64,000 nt of DNA from Lachnospiraceae bacterium UBA3401. GTDB taxonomy: Bacteria; Bacillota; Clostridia; Lachnospirales; Lachnospiraceae. Each line of letters begins with the position of its first letter. The stretch's first letter is position 1. The position numbers and the translations under genes were made by a program. Shown one piece after another: positions 15,679-25,900 of this stretch. The stretch is taken from the NCBI GenBank assembly GCA_002358575.1, contig DEPD01000136.1, positions 1 to 64,000 on the forward strand. The letters run 5' to 3'. The notes below the pieces were generated by a model. It made no database searches and was not told the DNA's origin. It saw nothing but the letters and a program-made list of their open reading frames with translations.

Positions 15679-17232
15679 TTCTGTAATACCATCTAAATAA
15701 TAGACGCTACCGCCACTGAAATTAACGGCGGTTCCCCATAGCGTAGCGGCTGCACGCACCAGTACAGATGTACCTGGTGTAACTCGAAAGCAATTATTTA
15801 CTGTGTGTCCTAAATTACTATTTTTCGTCCTAAGTTTACTAGCCGTATTATAGTATCCTGCTACTGGTACCGCCAAATATGTATAGGTATCATCTTGTGT
15901 GGCTGTAGCATCTTGTGTTGTACTTCCTTTGTTTGCCATTGTTCCACTGGCTTCTACAATACTTCCATTTGTAAAAGTTTTTCCAGACAGCACATCTCCT
16001 GCTCCTGCTGTTCCTTTTTTGGTGGCACTTACTCCTGCATTATACCCACCTTTATAGTTGGCACTATTTGCATTCACTCGGGCGTCTGCGTCTGTAACGC
16101 CTTTATTGTATGCACCTGCGCCAGACACATGCCCTTGACCATTATGATATCCTGCTGGAATTGTTACATTGCCACTCCCTGTAGTCGCTCCTGTCCACGC
16201 TCCTTTGTTTGGCATTGTTCCGCTGGCTCCTACACTACTGCCATTTGTAAAGGTTTTTCCAGACAGCACATCTCCTGCCCCTGCTGTTCCCTTTTTGGTC
16301 GCGCTTACTCCTGCATTGTAACCGCCTTTATAGTTGGCGCTGTCTGCGTTTACTCGCCCATCTGCCGCGCTTACTCCTGCATTATAGGCACCTGCACCAG
16401 ATACATGTCCCTGACCATTATGGTAGCCTGCTGGAATTGTTACATTGCCATTCCCTGTTGTCGCTCCTGTCCACGCTCCTTTGTTGGGCATTGTTCCTGT
16501 AATTAAGCTGCCCTTTACCCCAGCTTTTTTTCCAGCTAAGACATCTCCTGCCGCTGCATCTGCTCCGCTGGTATCCATATTATTGTTACTGCCTGTTATT
16601 CCTAATATTGTATTCCCCTTTACAAGCTTTGCTGCGGTAAGACCAATTAGGTTCGCAATTGTGGTGTATGCAGCATACAAATAGTTTCCTACGCTATATT
16701 TCCCTGTTGCTGGTACTTTTAACTTTAAACGCTTGTTTGTTCCATCTATAGATGCCTCTGCGTTATAGTCTGCTGTACCTGTTTTGTCTGCAAGGGTGCC
16801 TGTAATCTTTGTTCCAGCAGCATTATGCGCTGTATATCCACTCAAAAGGGTTTCTGCTGTAACTGTATCGCCAGATGTATTTGTCAAACTTAGTACTTTG
16901 TTTAACAGCATTTCCCATGTCTCATCTGTGGAGGCTGTAATTCCTAGGGCAGTAAGATTTTCCACAAGCTGTTTTTTCTTCTCACTGCCAAGCTGAAAAA
17001 CCTCATTTATTGCACCAACAACATCTTCTGACTGAATACCTTCTGCAAATTCTGGTCCTTCTGTATTGTCATCACTTCCAAGGTACTTATCCATTCGTGC
17101 TTTTAATACCAAATCATTCTGCAACAACTGCTTTTCTGATTTGGTCTTATTCTCATAATTTACAAGGTCTGCCCGCTCTACAATGGGAATCTTATCCGAA
17201 AACACCGGATTATTGGTTGTATAATCTTTCAC
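15658..17232 (-). CDS. Tail fibre, constant region with IS-truncated tip
   Basis: A 524-residue tail-fibre protein. GTG (17230-17232) behind AAAGGGGG is the likely start; the longer upstream frame overlaps the preceding gene. After an N-terminal virion-attachment part come Gly-rich collagen-like/DUF-type repeats, including two tandem 92-residue units (from MPNKGAWTGATTG to VGASGT). The variable tip starts at NSNLG near site 4. The reading frame runs into the insertion sequence and ends with the foreign residues HDFTTL, losing 75 native residues. It determines receptor binding. Whether the truncated tip functions is unknown. Confidence 0.85.
   Translation of the reverse strand: MKDYTTNNPVFSDKIPIVERADLVNYENKTKSEKQLLQNDLVLKARMDKYLGSDDNTEGPEFAEGIQSEDVVGAINEVFQLGSEKKKQLVENLTALGITASTDETWEMLLNKVLSLTNTSGDTVTAETLLSGYTAHNAAGTKITGTLADKTGTADYNAEASIDGTNKRLKLKVPATGKYSVGNYLYAAYTTIANLIGLTAAKLVKGNTILGITGSNNNMDTSGADAAAGDVLAGKKAGVKGSLITGTMPNKGAWTGATTGNGNVTIPAGYHNGQGHVSGAGAYNAGVSAADGRVNADSANYKGGYNAGVSATKKGTAGAGDVLSGKTFTNGSSVGASGTMPNKGAWTGATTGSGNVTIPAGYHNGQGHVSGAGAYNKGVTDADARVNANSANYKGGYNAGVSATKKGTAGAGDVLSGKTFTNGSIVEASGTMANKGSTTQDATATQDDTYTYLAVPVAGYYNTASKLRTKNSNLGHTVNNCFRVTPGTSVLVRAAATLWGTAVNFSGGSVYYLDGITEHDFTTL
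15679..15686. repeat. 8-bp target duplication, right copy
   Basis: TTCTGTAA, matching 14212-14219 at the other end of the insertion sequence. It encodes the T-E of the native GITE residues. Confidence 0.75.
15810..15823 (-). repeat. Inversion site 4 (expression site)
   Basis: Minus-strand core AAATAGTAATTTAG at the junction between the constant fibre region and its tip. Upstream TTAGGAC matches the arm of site 3. Whatever cassette is joined here is expressed. Confidence 0.75.
15943..16498 (-). repeat. Two tandem 276-bp units in fibre gene
   Basis: Two adjacent in-frame copies of a 92-codon unit, from MPNKGAW to GASGT, with near-identical amino acids and few changes (for example GNG/GSG, YNAGVSAADG/YNKGVTDADA). 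Such units lengthen the fibre shaft and can change copy number by recombination. Confidence 0.7.
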
Positions 17233-17248
17233 AGCATTTTCCCCCTTT

Positions 17249-17641
17249 TTAAAATATATCTTCCAGCACATAAGTTTGTTCCACATCATCATCTTTGCCT
17301 TTGCGGGTAAAGTTTTTAATGCAGATAATATCGCCTTCTTCATCATACAGTCCAATTTCGCTTATTTCCTCTCCCGCAAGTTCATTGCTTGCAAGCGTGC
17401 ACTCATAACGGCATATCGTATCTTCTGGAAAAGTATAGCCATCAATTGGTTTTCTGTATAATTCATTTTTTAAAGCTGCTTGATTATCTGGTGGCTCTAT
17501 CACCGTTCCATCAATTTCTACGCCTCCATTCCCAAATGCCATTCCTACAACCTTTGGAAGGGTTATCGCTCCCGCTCTAGCCTTTACCAGCTTCATTCTT
17601 GCCGCTTTTGTTATTACTACATTTTTGTTTGTTGCACTCAT
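17249..17641 (-). CDS. Phage tail-collar/fibre N-terminal protein
   Basis: A 130-residue protein opening MSATNKNVVITKAARMKLVKARAG, with PKVVGMAFGNGG and SELGLYD-like (EISEIGLYDEEGDIICI) elements typical of the phage tail-collar fibre N-terminal domain. It probably attaches fibres to the baseplate. It sits between the gp48-like baseplate gene and the fibre gene, 17 bases upstream of the fibre start. Confidence 0.7.
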   Translation of the reverse strand: MSATNKNVVITKAARMKLVKARAGAITLPKVVGMAFGNGGVEIDGTVIEPPDNQAALKNELYRKPIDGYTFPEDTICRYECTLASNELAGEEISEIGLYDEEGDIICIKNFTRKGKDDDVEQTYVLEDIF

Positions 17642-17643
17642 TT

Positions 17644-18996
17644 TTATTCCACCCTTTCTTCTTTATATAGCGCGTCATACTTTGCTGTTCCATCATATCG
17701 CAGTGTTCCATCATAATAAGCAACATTTCGCTGCGTTATGATCTGCATATTTCCTAATTGTCCACATGGATTGTTTATATTTATTTGCATCTTAACTTTA
17801 TTTACTATTTTAGGTCTGTTGTTTTTGACCTTTCCTTTGCATCTATGCCAAATATTTAAAATATTTTTATGTAGCACCTGCATAGACAAAATCTGGCTGT
17901 TATGGTTTATTTCTTCTACAACATTCAATTTTATTAAATATTGCGTTGCCACTTTAAGAATAAATTCCCTCTGCTTTATTCTGTAAGGAAAATACAGTAA
18001 CAAATCTGTTTGTATTCTGTTCTGTATAAGCACTTTTGTGCAGTTCCTATTGCATACAATTCTTTGTAGTGTAAAAATGCCTATATAATTTCTTACTATA
18101 ATACAGACTTTATAGTTTCTTACAGCGTTATACAGAAGTGTGCCATCATAGTATGCTTGACCATTGTATACACTACAACCCCAAAAGCTTATGCTGTAAA
18201 AGCTGCGCAGAGATAAGTCCGTGTATTCTCTCTCCTGTATAAATGCCTTAATTCTACTTTGTCTGTATGATACATACTGTTGTGTTTGTGTATGTATCAA
18301 GTATCTTATTAATAGTCCGATTTTATATTTTCTTACAGTGTTATATGTAAGTGTGCCATCATAGCAGTATGGTCCAGTATAAATATCATCTCCCCAGAAC
18401 GGAATATACAAAATAAATATACAGGCAATCCTAATTTGCTCTAAATGTACATTATTAAAGCCAATCTCAATTCTGTCATTTATGATATAGATTGTATGTG
18501 ACTGCTTTAACTTGTTTAATACAGCATGCACCAGCTTTGAATTTAATGTTCCCTCCCCCAAAAAGTAAGCCTTAAAAACATTGGGGTGTGAAGGAACAAA
18601 GCCATACGCTCCTAAATCATTTGCATCTGCAATATGTACTTCAAAATCTGTAACATTTTCCAGATATTTTTCCATTCGGTAAGGGGTCATGGGCGCTCTG
18701 CAATCCCTCTTTTGATAAATTAAGCTGCGCCGTTCTTCATCGGACAAATTGAATCGCACTGGCAATCCCCATTTGATTTCATGGTACATCAGCCCCCATG
18801 TAGCCGTTTCTGGAAAAAACTGTTCAGGCAGCTCCTCAATAATGTCCAACACTTTATCATACTCTAAGCCCATCACCTGATACAGCCATTTGCCAATATA
18901 AGATTTATCATAGAAACCATCTGACACATAACTTAACATCTTTTGGGCACTACCACTTGTAGGAAAATGCTCTAAGTCAAATTTCTCTTTTTTCAT
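17644..18996 (-). CDS. Gp48/XkdU-like baseplate protein, extended
   Basis: A 450-residue protein. Its first ~200 residues match the DUF2313/XkdU baseplate family (LSYVSDGFYDKSYIGKWLYQ, FPETATWGLMYHEIKWGLP, RRSLIYQKR). Usual members end near 200 residues; this one adds ~240 residues rich in Ile, Tyr, Arg and Asn with repeated YxDGTLxYNxVRxYK elements (about residues 214, 291 and 430). The extension may be a fibre-like arm grown by internal duplication. ATG behind AAGGGGGC. Confidence 0.7.
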   Translation of the reverse strand: MKKEKFDLEHFPTSGSAQKMLSYVSDGFYDKSYIGKWLYQVMGLEYDKVLDIIEELPEQFFPETATWGLMYHEIKWGLPVRFNLSDEERRSLIYQKRDCRAPMTPYRMEKYLENVTDFEVHIADANDLGAYGFVPSHPNVFKAYFLGEGTLNSKLVHAVLNKLKQSHTIYIINDRIEIGFNNVHLEQIRIACIFILYIPFWGDDIYTGPYCYDGTLTYNTVRKYKIGLLIRYLIHTQTQQYVSYRQSRIKAFIQEREYTDLSLRSFYSISFWGCSVYNGQAYYDGTLLYNAVRNYKVCIIVRNYIGIFTLQRIVCNRNCTKVLIQNRIQTDLLLYFPYRIKQREFILKVATQYLIKLNVVEEINHNSQILSMQVLHKNILNIWHRCKGKVKNNRPKIVNKVKMQININNPCGQLGNMQIITQRNVAYYDGTLRYDGTAKYDALYKEERVE

Positions 18997-19008
18997 CAAG
19001 CTGCCCCC

Positions 19009-20127
19009 TTAACTGAAATGAAAACTGCCAGTTTCTGGGTATTCTTCTTTATTCAATTGAATATTCTCTCTTTCGCCATTCATAAGAAATTCTTCAAAAT
19101 CTATCACACCAGCAATATTAGAGATTATCGGTCTTACATCATTATACCGTAGTATATTTTGTTGTTTTGCAACTGTATATACCGCTTTTACCGCTGCTGA
19201 AAAGTCCTTCTCAATCTGCTTTATTGTGGTGGTTTCATCATAGAAAAGCCCTGTAATTACATAATCTATCTTTACTGTAGTGGCAGGTCCACAGATTAAC
19301 TTCGCACAAGCAGTAGGCAGCAGCCTTTTACTTCTATCTTCTGGAGATACAATATAATTGTATACTTTATGTACAAGCTCATCATTGGCTGGCTGACCAT
19401 TAGCATCTACCAAAACAATTTTTACTGTTCCTGGTCCCTCTGCTGTTGGAATCACAATACAGTCACCAGCACCAGACTCTTTTGCCCACCGAATATAATC
19501 ACTATCATTCCCTAAGAAAGTTAAACTATTGTCATATTCCACCGCAATTCTATCATAGAAATTGTCGTTGCTCTCCCTTTCGGTTCCTCCTGTTATCTGT
19601 TCTGGATTAATTACCTCTGTAATGTTTTTATCTGGTTTTGCCATAAGCGTTACGGTATTTGCTGGCACATTGGAGCTGGCACCACTTTCCGCCGCTAATA
19701 CAGGAATAAGAATTGTCCCTTCCGCCTCAATTTCTTTTTCTTCTGTAGAATAAAACAGAATAGACGGTCCACTATCTGTTGCTGGTGTGCAAAAAATTGT
19801 TCCCTCTGCTATAATTGTTCCTGGTATGCCAGTAACTTTCACTTTTCCTGATGCACACTTTGGCGGGTGCCTTTCAAGATGCACCTGCTGACCGTGAAGA
19901 TCTAGCCAGTTATCCCATGCATATTGCGGAAAAGCAATCATTAAAGCCCTTACTAGATGGTAATTAATAAATTCGTCTTTCTCTAGTGCAGCAGGTCTTG
20001 TAAAATCATAGGGAAAGCCTCCTGGCATATTATCAATGTCTGCTGGAAGGTTGTTCATCATTCGCTGATGAATTTCATCTGCACTGTTATTTTCAATAAA
20101 ATCTGGTCTTATAAATTCCGGCTGCAT
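19009..20127 (-). CDS. Baseplate J-like protein (XkdT)
   Basis: A 372-residue baseplate wedge protein. Family signatures include PGGFPYDFTRPAA, LHGQQVHLERHPP, the central SGASSNVPANTV and GTERESNDNFYDRI, and a beta-rich C-terminus. It forms the baseplate periphery of contractile tails, next to XkdS and XkdU homologues as in PBSX. ATG behind AGGGGGAGAGG. Confidence 0.88.
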   Translation of the reverse strand: MQPEFIRPDFIENNSADEIHQRMMNNLPADIDNMPGGFPYDFTRPAALEKDEFINYHLVRALMIAFPQYAWDNWLDLHGQQVHLERHPPKCASGKVKVTGIPGTIIAEGTIFCTPATDSGPSILFYSTEEKEIEAEGTILIPVLAAESGASSNVPANTVTLMAKPDKNITEVINPEQITGGTERESNDNFYDRIAVEYDNSLTFLGNDSDYIRWAKESGAGDCIVIPTAEGPGTVKIVLVDANGQPANDELVHKVYNYIVSPEDRSKRLLPTACAKLICGPATTVKIDYVITGLFYDETTTIKQIEKDFSAAVKAVYTVAKQQNILRYNDVRPIISNIAGVIDFEEFLMNGERENIQLNKEEYPETGSFHFS

Positions 20128-20141
20128 ATCCTCTCCCCCTC

Positions 20142-20579
20142 TTAAATCGTAATTGTGATTTCCTTATCACAATCAACACCCTTTACTTTAAATTTACAAT
20201 GCATACTGTCACCTTCCCAGGAAAATTCAAAATCCAGAACGTCCTCTGTCCTAGGATTTACCATAAGCGCTTCTGTAATGGTTCTCTGCACCATAGATTC
20301 CACTGTTTCTATATCATCATTATCTAAAGCACGTTCCATTTCAACGCCAATAGAGCCTGGATACGCAAGACAGCGGTACCGCTCTGTTTGTGCAATCTTA
20401 AAACACCATATAGCGTAAGCCTCTTTTCCATCACATTCTACAACACGGTTCGCACCATCTCTAACAAAATCATTGGTTACAGGGTCCCATTTTGCACTTC
20501 GCCTGTATTCCATATCATATCTTGTGTTTTGTGGTGTAAATTCTGGCACTTGCACCACTGGGAATAGTGGTTGTGACAT
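20142..20579 (-). CDS. XkdS-like baseplate protein (DUF2634)
   Basis: A 145-residue protein resembling gp25/XkdS lysozyme-fold baseplate components (GKEAYAIWCFKIAQTERYRCLAYP, then DIETVESMVQRTITEALMVNPRTEDVLDFEFSW). The ATG behind AAGGAGGCG is chosen over an upstream in-frame start. It would initiate sheath assembly at the baseplate. Confidence 0.82.
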   Translation of the reverse strand: MSQPLFPVVQVPEFTPQNTRYDMEYRRSAKWDPVTNDFVRDGANRVVECDGKEAYAIWCFKIAQTERYRCLAYPGSIGVEMERALDNDDIETVESMVQRTITEALMVNPRTEDVLDFEFSWEGDSMHCKFKVKGVDCDKEITITI

Positions 20580-20595
20580 CTGTCTCGCCTCCTTC

Positions 20596-20979
20596 TTATG
20601 ATTGCTCAATTACATCTATTACCACCGCTTCACTTTGCACCCATGCCACTAAAACACGATCTCCTGCTTTTAATTTTGGCAGTAATACATCATGGCTGTG
20701 TCCCCCAAACCCTGAAGGATTATCATGTATATGTTTATCCCCCTGTATATGCCCTATCCAGCTAGACTCTGATGTCCCTAGCGGATACCCATTAATGGAC
20801 CTGCAAACAGAGTAATCACCTTTTGGTATTGGAACTGGAAAAGTATTTGTTACAAGACTGTAATTTCCCTGTATTTCTCCAAAATCTAAAACAAAAGGTG
20901 ATTCTGTTTCTTTTCTCATTCTTTCGCTCAAGACAGTTGCTAGTTTTGCTGTGCCAGGGTGTCCGTCAAATCCTTCCAT
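20596..20979 (-). CDS. XkdR-like baseplate protein (DUF2577)
   Basis: A 127-residue beta-rich protein (DFGEIQGNYSLVTNTFPVPIPKG, KLKAGDRVLVAWV) at the XkdR position between the hub protein and XkdS. It resembles OB-fold/gp5-like spike components with a LPKLKAGDRVLV segment. ATG behind AGGAGGG. Confidence 0.75.
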   Translation of the reverse strand: MEGFDGHPGTAKLATVLSERMRKETESPFVLDFGEIQGNYSLVTNTFPVPIPKGDYSVCRSINGYPLGTSESSWIGHIQGDKHIHDNPSGFGGHSHDVLLPKLKAGDRVLVAWVQSEAVVIDVIEQS

Positions 20980-20991
20980 CTATACCCTCCT

Positions 20992-22242
20992 CTAATCAAA
21001 TGTTCCATCATCTACCCACCCATATACATTACTGCCACTATCTGTATGGATTAGATGCCATGGGTGCGCTTTGCCTAAACCATTTTTAATAGTAATTTTT
21101 GCCTTTCCAGCGCTTGCAGAATATCCTTTCGCATCAGAATAACTACTGACATAGTGTGTACCACCGTGGAAGTTCACAATATCTCCTACCTGATATGCTT
21201 TCTTCTCCTGTCCATTATTATCACTATTTCCACTTATTTCTTCTGGTTCAGCGTACTCCAAATCCATGGACATGTTATAGGATTCTGCATTATGCTGAAT
21301 ACTTTTAACATAATAATAACTTGATGTTATACTGCTTATAATGTAGACTAGATCACCTTTTCGTATAAATGGAACATCTGGTGCTTGTACTGCCATTTTC
21401 TTTTCAATCTTGCCCTCGTCCTCTAGTATCTTTTGTGCCGCCAGATTTGCATCACTTAATGTTTCCTCTTTTCCTCTGGTATAAATCCTTTGCCGAATCC
21501 CATACTGAACCGCTCCATTCAGTGTAGCTTCTACACTGTGTTTCCCTTGCTTATCTGCCTGACCAACTACTTTCACTCTAGTAATTAAATTTTCTGTGCT
21601 AATATTTTTGCTAAAGGACTGTGTATTCTCTACACAAAACACATATACAGTTTTATTGCTGCCCCACGGAATTACACTGGTATAGCCTTTCGCTGCCTGT
21701 ATCATGCACTTTTTCTCGCCTTTTTTAACTGCATCATCTAAAAATTCCAGTATAATATCTGACAGATACTTGTTATTACACACTGTTTTCCCATGAGAGG
21801 CATTGGGTCCCTTATAATCTCCCTGCAATATCTCCCAATCATTAAAAATCCCCTCAATTGCGGATTTTGTTCCAGTTCCAGAAGGATAGTATCGGTTATC
21901 CTGGCTTTTCTGCAATTTATACAATTCATCATAGCAGGTACATTTCAAGCTGTTCTCACTATTCTTTTCCACCTGGTTCCAGTTTTCTACATATCCTCTG
22001 GCAACTTCCTCACTGACAACACCATCTGTAGCAAAAATTCCTATAAGGCATCCAGGCTTAATAAGACTGGACAAATATCCCTTTGCTGTCTCATAATTGC
22101 GTACCGTAAAGAACAAGCGCATAGAAATTTCGTTTTCATTTTCTTCCCAGCCTAAATTCTGAATAAAGTCACCAATGTTATATTGATTTCCAGATGCATC
22201 CATTACCACAACATAATACTTTATATTCGCTAAATCAATCAT
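20992..22242 (-). CDS. XkdQ-like baseplate hub protein
   Basis: A 416-residue protein of the gpD/XkdQ hub family: an N-terminal domain starting NIKYYVVVMDASGNQYNIG, a central section with SFSKNISTENLITRVKVVG, and NAESYNMSMDLEY. The last ~70 residues (YQVGDIVNFHGGTHYVSSYS to GWVDDGTFD) form a small SH3-like wall-associated repeat, suggesting contact with peptidoglycan during injection. ATG behind AGGAGG. Confidence 0.82.
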   Translation of the reverse strand: MIDLANIKYYVVVMDASGNQYNIGDFIQNLGWEENENEISMRLFFTVRNYETAKGYLSSLIKPGCLIGIFATDGVVSEEVARGYVENWNQVEKNSENSLKCTCYDELYKLQKSQDNRYYPSGTGTKSAIEGIFNDWEILQGDYKGPNASHGKTVCNNKYLSDIILEFLDDAVKKGEKKCMIQAAKGYTSVIPWGSNKTVYVFCVENTQSFSKNISTENLITRVKVVGQADKQGKHSVEATLNGAVQYGIRQRIYTRGKEETLSDANLAAQKILEDEGKIEKKMAVQAPDVPFIRKGDLVYIISSITSSYYYVKSIQHNAESYNMSMDLEYAEPEEISGNSDNNGQEKKAYQVGDIVNFHGGTHYVSSYSDAKGYSASAGKAKITIKNGLGKAHPWHLIHTDSGSNVYGWVDDGTFD

Positions 22243-22251
22243 CAGTGCCTC

Positions 22252-22932
22252 CTATCCTGGTATAGTTAGCACTTCTCCAGGCCATATCCAATGCCCATGA
22301 TCAGAACTGGACTTCTTATGTTTCTTTGCCTCTGCCTCAATTGTGTCAGCATTTGCATCATAGATAACAGTCCATTTGCTACCACTTCCCAATTTCTTTG
22401 CTGCAATCCCCCATAAGGTGTCGCCGCTTACCACTGTATAGGTACTTCCTCCTTTAGAAGAATCGCCAGAATCATTTCTTGGCGCTGTTTTTACAATTCC
22501 AAGTTCTTCTGTTGTATAAATTTCTAAAGGCTTTTTTTGCACAAAAGTTATAGAATATTCAACGTTTCCGTAAGCACCTATTGGCCGCGCTTGAAAAGAG
22601 GAAATAGTAACGTCTATATTAATCCATGTGCCTGTTACAATCAGATTCAATACTGTTTCATTTTTAATAAAATTACTTAGTATTTTTACACATTCTTTTG
22701 GTTCCTTCCAACTGTTTTGTCTTACAATCGGTTCCATCTTTTTAGATTTTCCAAAGAAAACACCGTCCCATGAAAATTCCGATATTGATGTTCCTTTCGG
22801 AATTTTCACTGTGCCTTGAGAGATAATGTCAAAACTCTGGTATTTTGCACCATATTTTCCTTGTATTTTTTCTGGCAATGCCGGAAACGTAAACTTTGCA
22901 CCGCTTCCAACAGGAATCAATTTTATGTCCAT
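22252..22932 (-). CDS. XkdP-like LysM tail protein
   Basis: A 226-residue protein with a gp53-type N-terminal domain and a C-terminal LysM motif (TYTVVSGDTLWGIAAKKLGSG ... WIWPGEVLTIPG, ~170-226). In PBSX-like tails this protein links the tube end or tape measure to the hub, and LysM can bind peptidoglycan. ATG behind AAAGGAGG. Confidence 0.88.
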   Translation of the reverse strand: MDIKLIPVGSGAKFTFPALPEKIQGKYGAKYQSFDIISQGTVKIPKGTSISEFSWDGVFFGKSKKMEPIVRQNSWKEPKECVKILSNFIKNETVLNLIVTGTWINIDVTISSFQARPIGAYGNVEYSITFVQKKPLEIYTTEELGIVKTAPRNDSGDSSKGGSTYTVVSGDTLWGIAAKKLGSGSKWTVIYDANADTIEAEAKKHKKSSSDHGHWIWPGEVLTIPG

Positions 22933-22935
22933 AGT

Positions 22936-25900
22936 CTACGCCTCCTTTAATGGCATATTAGAAAAAACCTCTTCCAATGTTGCAGCAATCTCTCCGTTTA
23001 ATTCATCTGCTAATTCTTTCATATGCCTTCTAATAATCTGCATAATATTTTCTTCGCTCTGTCCATCGCCCCCATGAATAACAAACTCTGGTGCCAGGCT
23101 TACATTTACCTGTATAGGAGAACTGCTTAAACTGCTTTGTCTTTCTGCTGATACAGGTTCATACACCTGTACAGTTTCTGCATTATAGTTATCCTGTGTG
23201 GTTTCGTTATAAGCTATAGGAGCGTTTTTGTTTGCATCATTGAATAAATTATAGTTACTTGCTGTATTATGAGAAATAGAGCCTCCTACATAACCACCAC
23301 TGGCATGTGCAGACACTCCCAATGCATCACCCGCCTGCTTATAAAGTTCTAATGCTCTGGATCGCCTGCTTGGATTGGTGGGAATAATAAACTCACCATA
23401 TCCTTCCTCTGCCAGCCAGGAAAGCTGTGGACCACCGCTTACATAGCCGCCTGCCGCATGACCGTCTGTCTCTTGGCTAACCGTTGGAAGTGTAGGGGTG
23501 GTAATATTATAAGTTGGTGTCATATTTATAGATGGATTAATAAAAAACGGATCCGCTATAGCTGCCTCTAATGCTGTCTGCATATCTGTTCTTAAAAGAG
23601 GTAAAGAATCTAATAAAGTTGCTGAAGCACCATGACTAAGCGCTGTGCCAAAATCAACTCCTGTATCTTCCCATTCCTTTATTAATTCATCATAACGCTC
23701 ATTTGAGACTGGACCATACTGCGCCATAATATCTTTAATATTTCTAGCATCATCTGAAGCTGAAAAATTAGGCATATACTGTTTTGTAAAAGCGGATAGA
23801 TTTTCCACACTTTTATTGTCAACTAAAGAATTACTCATTTGTTCTGCATAATCGTCTATTAACTCATCGTAATCTTTTCCGAACTGTCTTGCCCATTCCT
23901 CAAGAGGCATATCCACTTGTTTTATACCATTATCTGGTATCACAACGCCAACTTGTTGTAGCATATTACTTACATCATTATTGGTTAAAGAAGACCAATC
24001 TACAGCGTCTCTAATTTCTTCTGCTGTTGGTACCTGTTTTAAATAGTTGGCGATAAGTTGCCTTTTTGTTTCTTCTGGTACTGCTAACGCTGTCTGTTTT
24101 AAATCCAATGCAATTGTAGCCTGATCTGCTGAATCAATATTAAGCTTATCCAGTCCAATCCACTTAATAATGTCTGTATCTGTCCAGGCTGTTATATTTG
24201 GGTGTTCTATAATTGTATTATTTAGAACCTCACTTAATTTTTCGGACAAAGAACCTTCCATTTCTGGCATAAAATCTGAAAGCTGTTCCTCAAACGCAGT
24301 AGCAATACTATCAAGATTAAAGGTTCGTACATTTACATCTAGTTCCTCTATATTTGCCTGATATCCCGCCATTGCTTGTTCATATTTATCTTGATACTCT
24401 GCATCTGTAATTGTGCCATATGTATACTGCAAATTAAGATTGGTGATTGTTTCAACTAATGCATTGTAATACTGTTTTTCCCCAGCTGACTTCTGTTCCT
24501 GCGCTTCCACTTGAACTGCACTAAAACTATCTGCATCAAGAGCAGCTCCCTTATGCTTAATCTGCAAAGCCTGAAACTCTGCATCAGTCTTTGCCTTTGC
24601 TATTTTTCCTGTAATTTCTGCAATCTGGCTCTGTAGTTCCTCCAATGCCTTCGCCTCATCTGGCATAATAATCCCATCTTCTAATGCAGCATTCATTGTA
24701 TCTGTCAGTTCCGCACTTAAATCATTTACCCGATTTTTTACTCCCTCATAATAGCTATCCAGACTGGAAGTATCTGCTTCCTCTCCTGTCAACAGTTTAA
24801 GCGCAACGGTCGCTTGATAATGGTTATCGTCAATAAAGGTCTGACTTGCACTAAGGAAATTTTCAATTGCACCCTTGTAACTGTCCTTATCTGTTTCTAA
24901 TAATTCCATATTAAGACCGACCTTCCAATTCTCCTTTTTCAGATCGGAAACAGACAATTCCAGGCTGTTTAGCGCTGCTTCTGCGTCAGATGTTACCTGT
25001 GCAAACATATTTAATCCCTCTGCCATATTACCAAAAGTGATTTCACTTGCAACTTTCTTTACCTCTGCCAAAGACAGGGAAATGTCACCAAATGCTTTCT
25101 TGGCAACATTCGCACATTCCTCCTGAAACATCAAAGCAAACTGACTTGCAGATACTTCAGAATCATTCATAGCCTGAACCAGCGCTTTATTTTTAAATGT
25201 CACATCTTCAATTGCAAATCCAGTAGCCTCAAAGACTTTTTGTGCCTTTTGCGCTTCCTTCTGCATTTCTTCTACATTTTTCTGGTATTCTTCTTGGTAT
25301 TCTTCCTTTATCTTATTTCCCTTAATCCAACCTGTAATACCCCCAACACCAGCACCAACTAAAGCACCTACCGCTGTACCGATTCCGGGAATGAAGGAAC
25401 CTATCGCTGCTCCTGTAACTGCTCCGGTAACAACTCCACCGGCTTTCCATGCTGCTGACTCGCCGTAAGCTTTTGACTCTTCCTTATTGTCGGACTTAAT
25501 TGCTTTGTATGCGTCCAGGGCACTACTTATCAACGTTACACCTGCGGCGATTGCCCCGCCGCCAGCTGCCATGCCCGTTGCGCTCAAAGCACCTGCGCTC
25601 ATAGATGCGCCTCCTGCCAGATTTCCGGCTCCTAGGTTGATTGCCAGCAATCCAGATTTTCCCAACAGTCCGGTACCAGCAGCCGCCGAACCCAGGAACG
25701 ATCCCATGAGGGACGTACCAGTTGCCGCATTTGCACCAAACAATCCTTTTCCAATACTTACGCCTCCTTTTGCCATACCAATAAACAGTTTGGCAACTTT
25801 ACTAAGCACAATCGCTGATAAAACAGAGGACAACCCTGCTGACTCGCCTCCTGGCAATAGCTTTCCTGCACTAGAAAACATGCCTTTAAATCCCTGCCAC

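Noticed and set aside
11540..15823. Diversity-generating retroelement as explanation for variable fibre tips
   Set aside because: No reverse transcriptase, template repeat or A-biased variable repeat is visible; inverted core sites and a tyrosine recombinase explain the arrangement.
15895..16506. 203-codon rightward Cys-rich frame
   Set aside because: It is the antisense of the Gly/Thr/Ala repeats of the fibre gene; Cys richness is an artefact.
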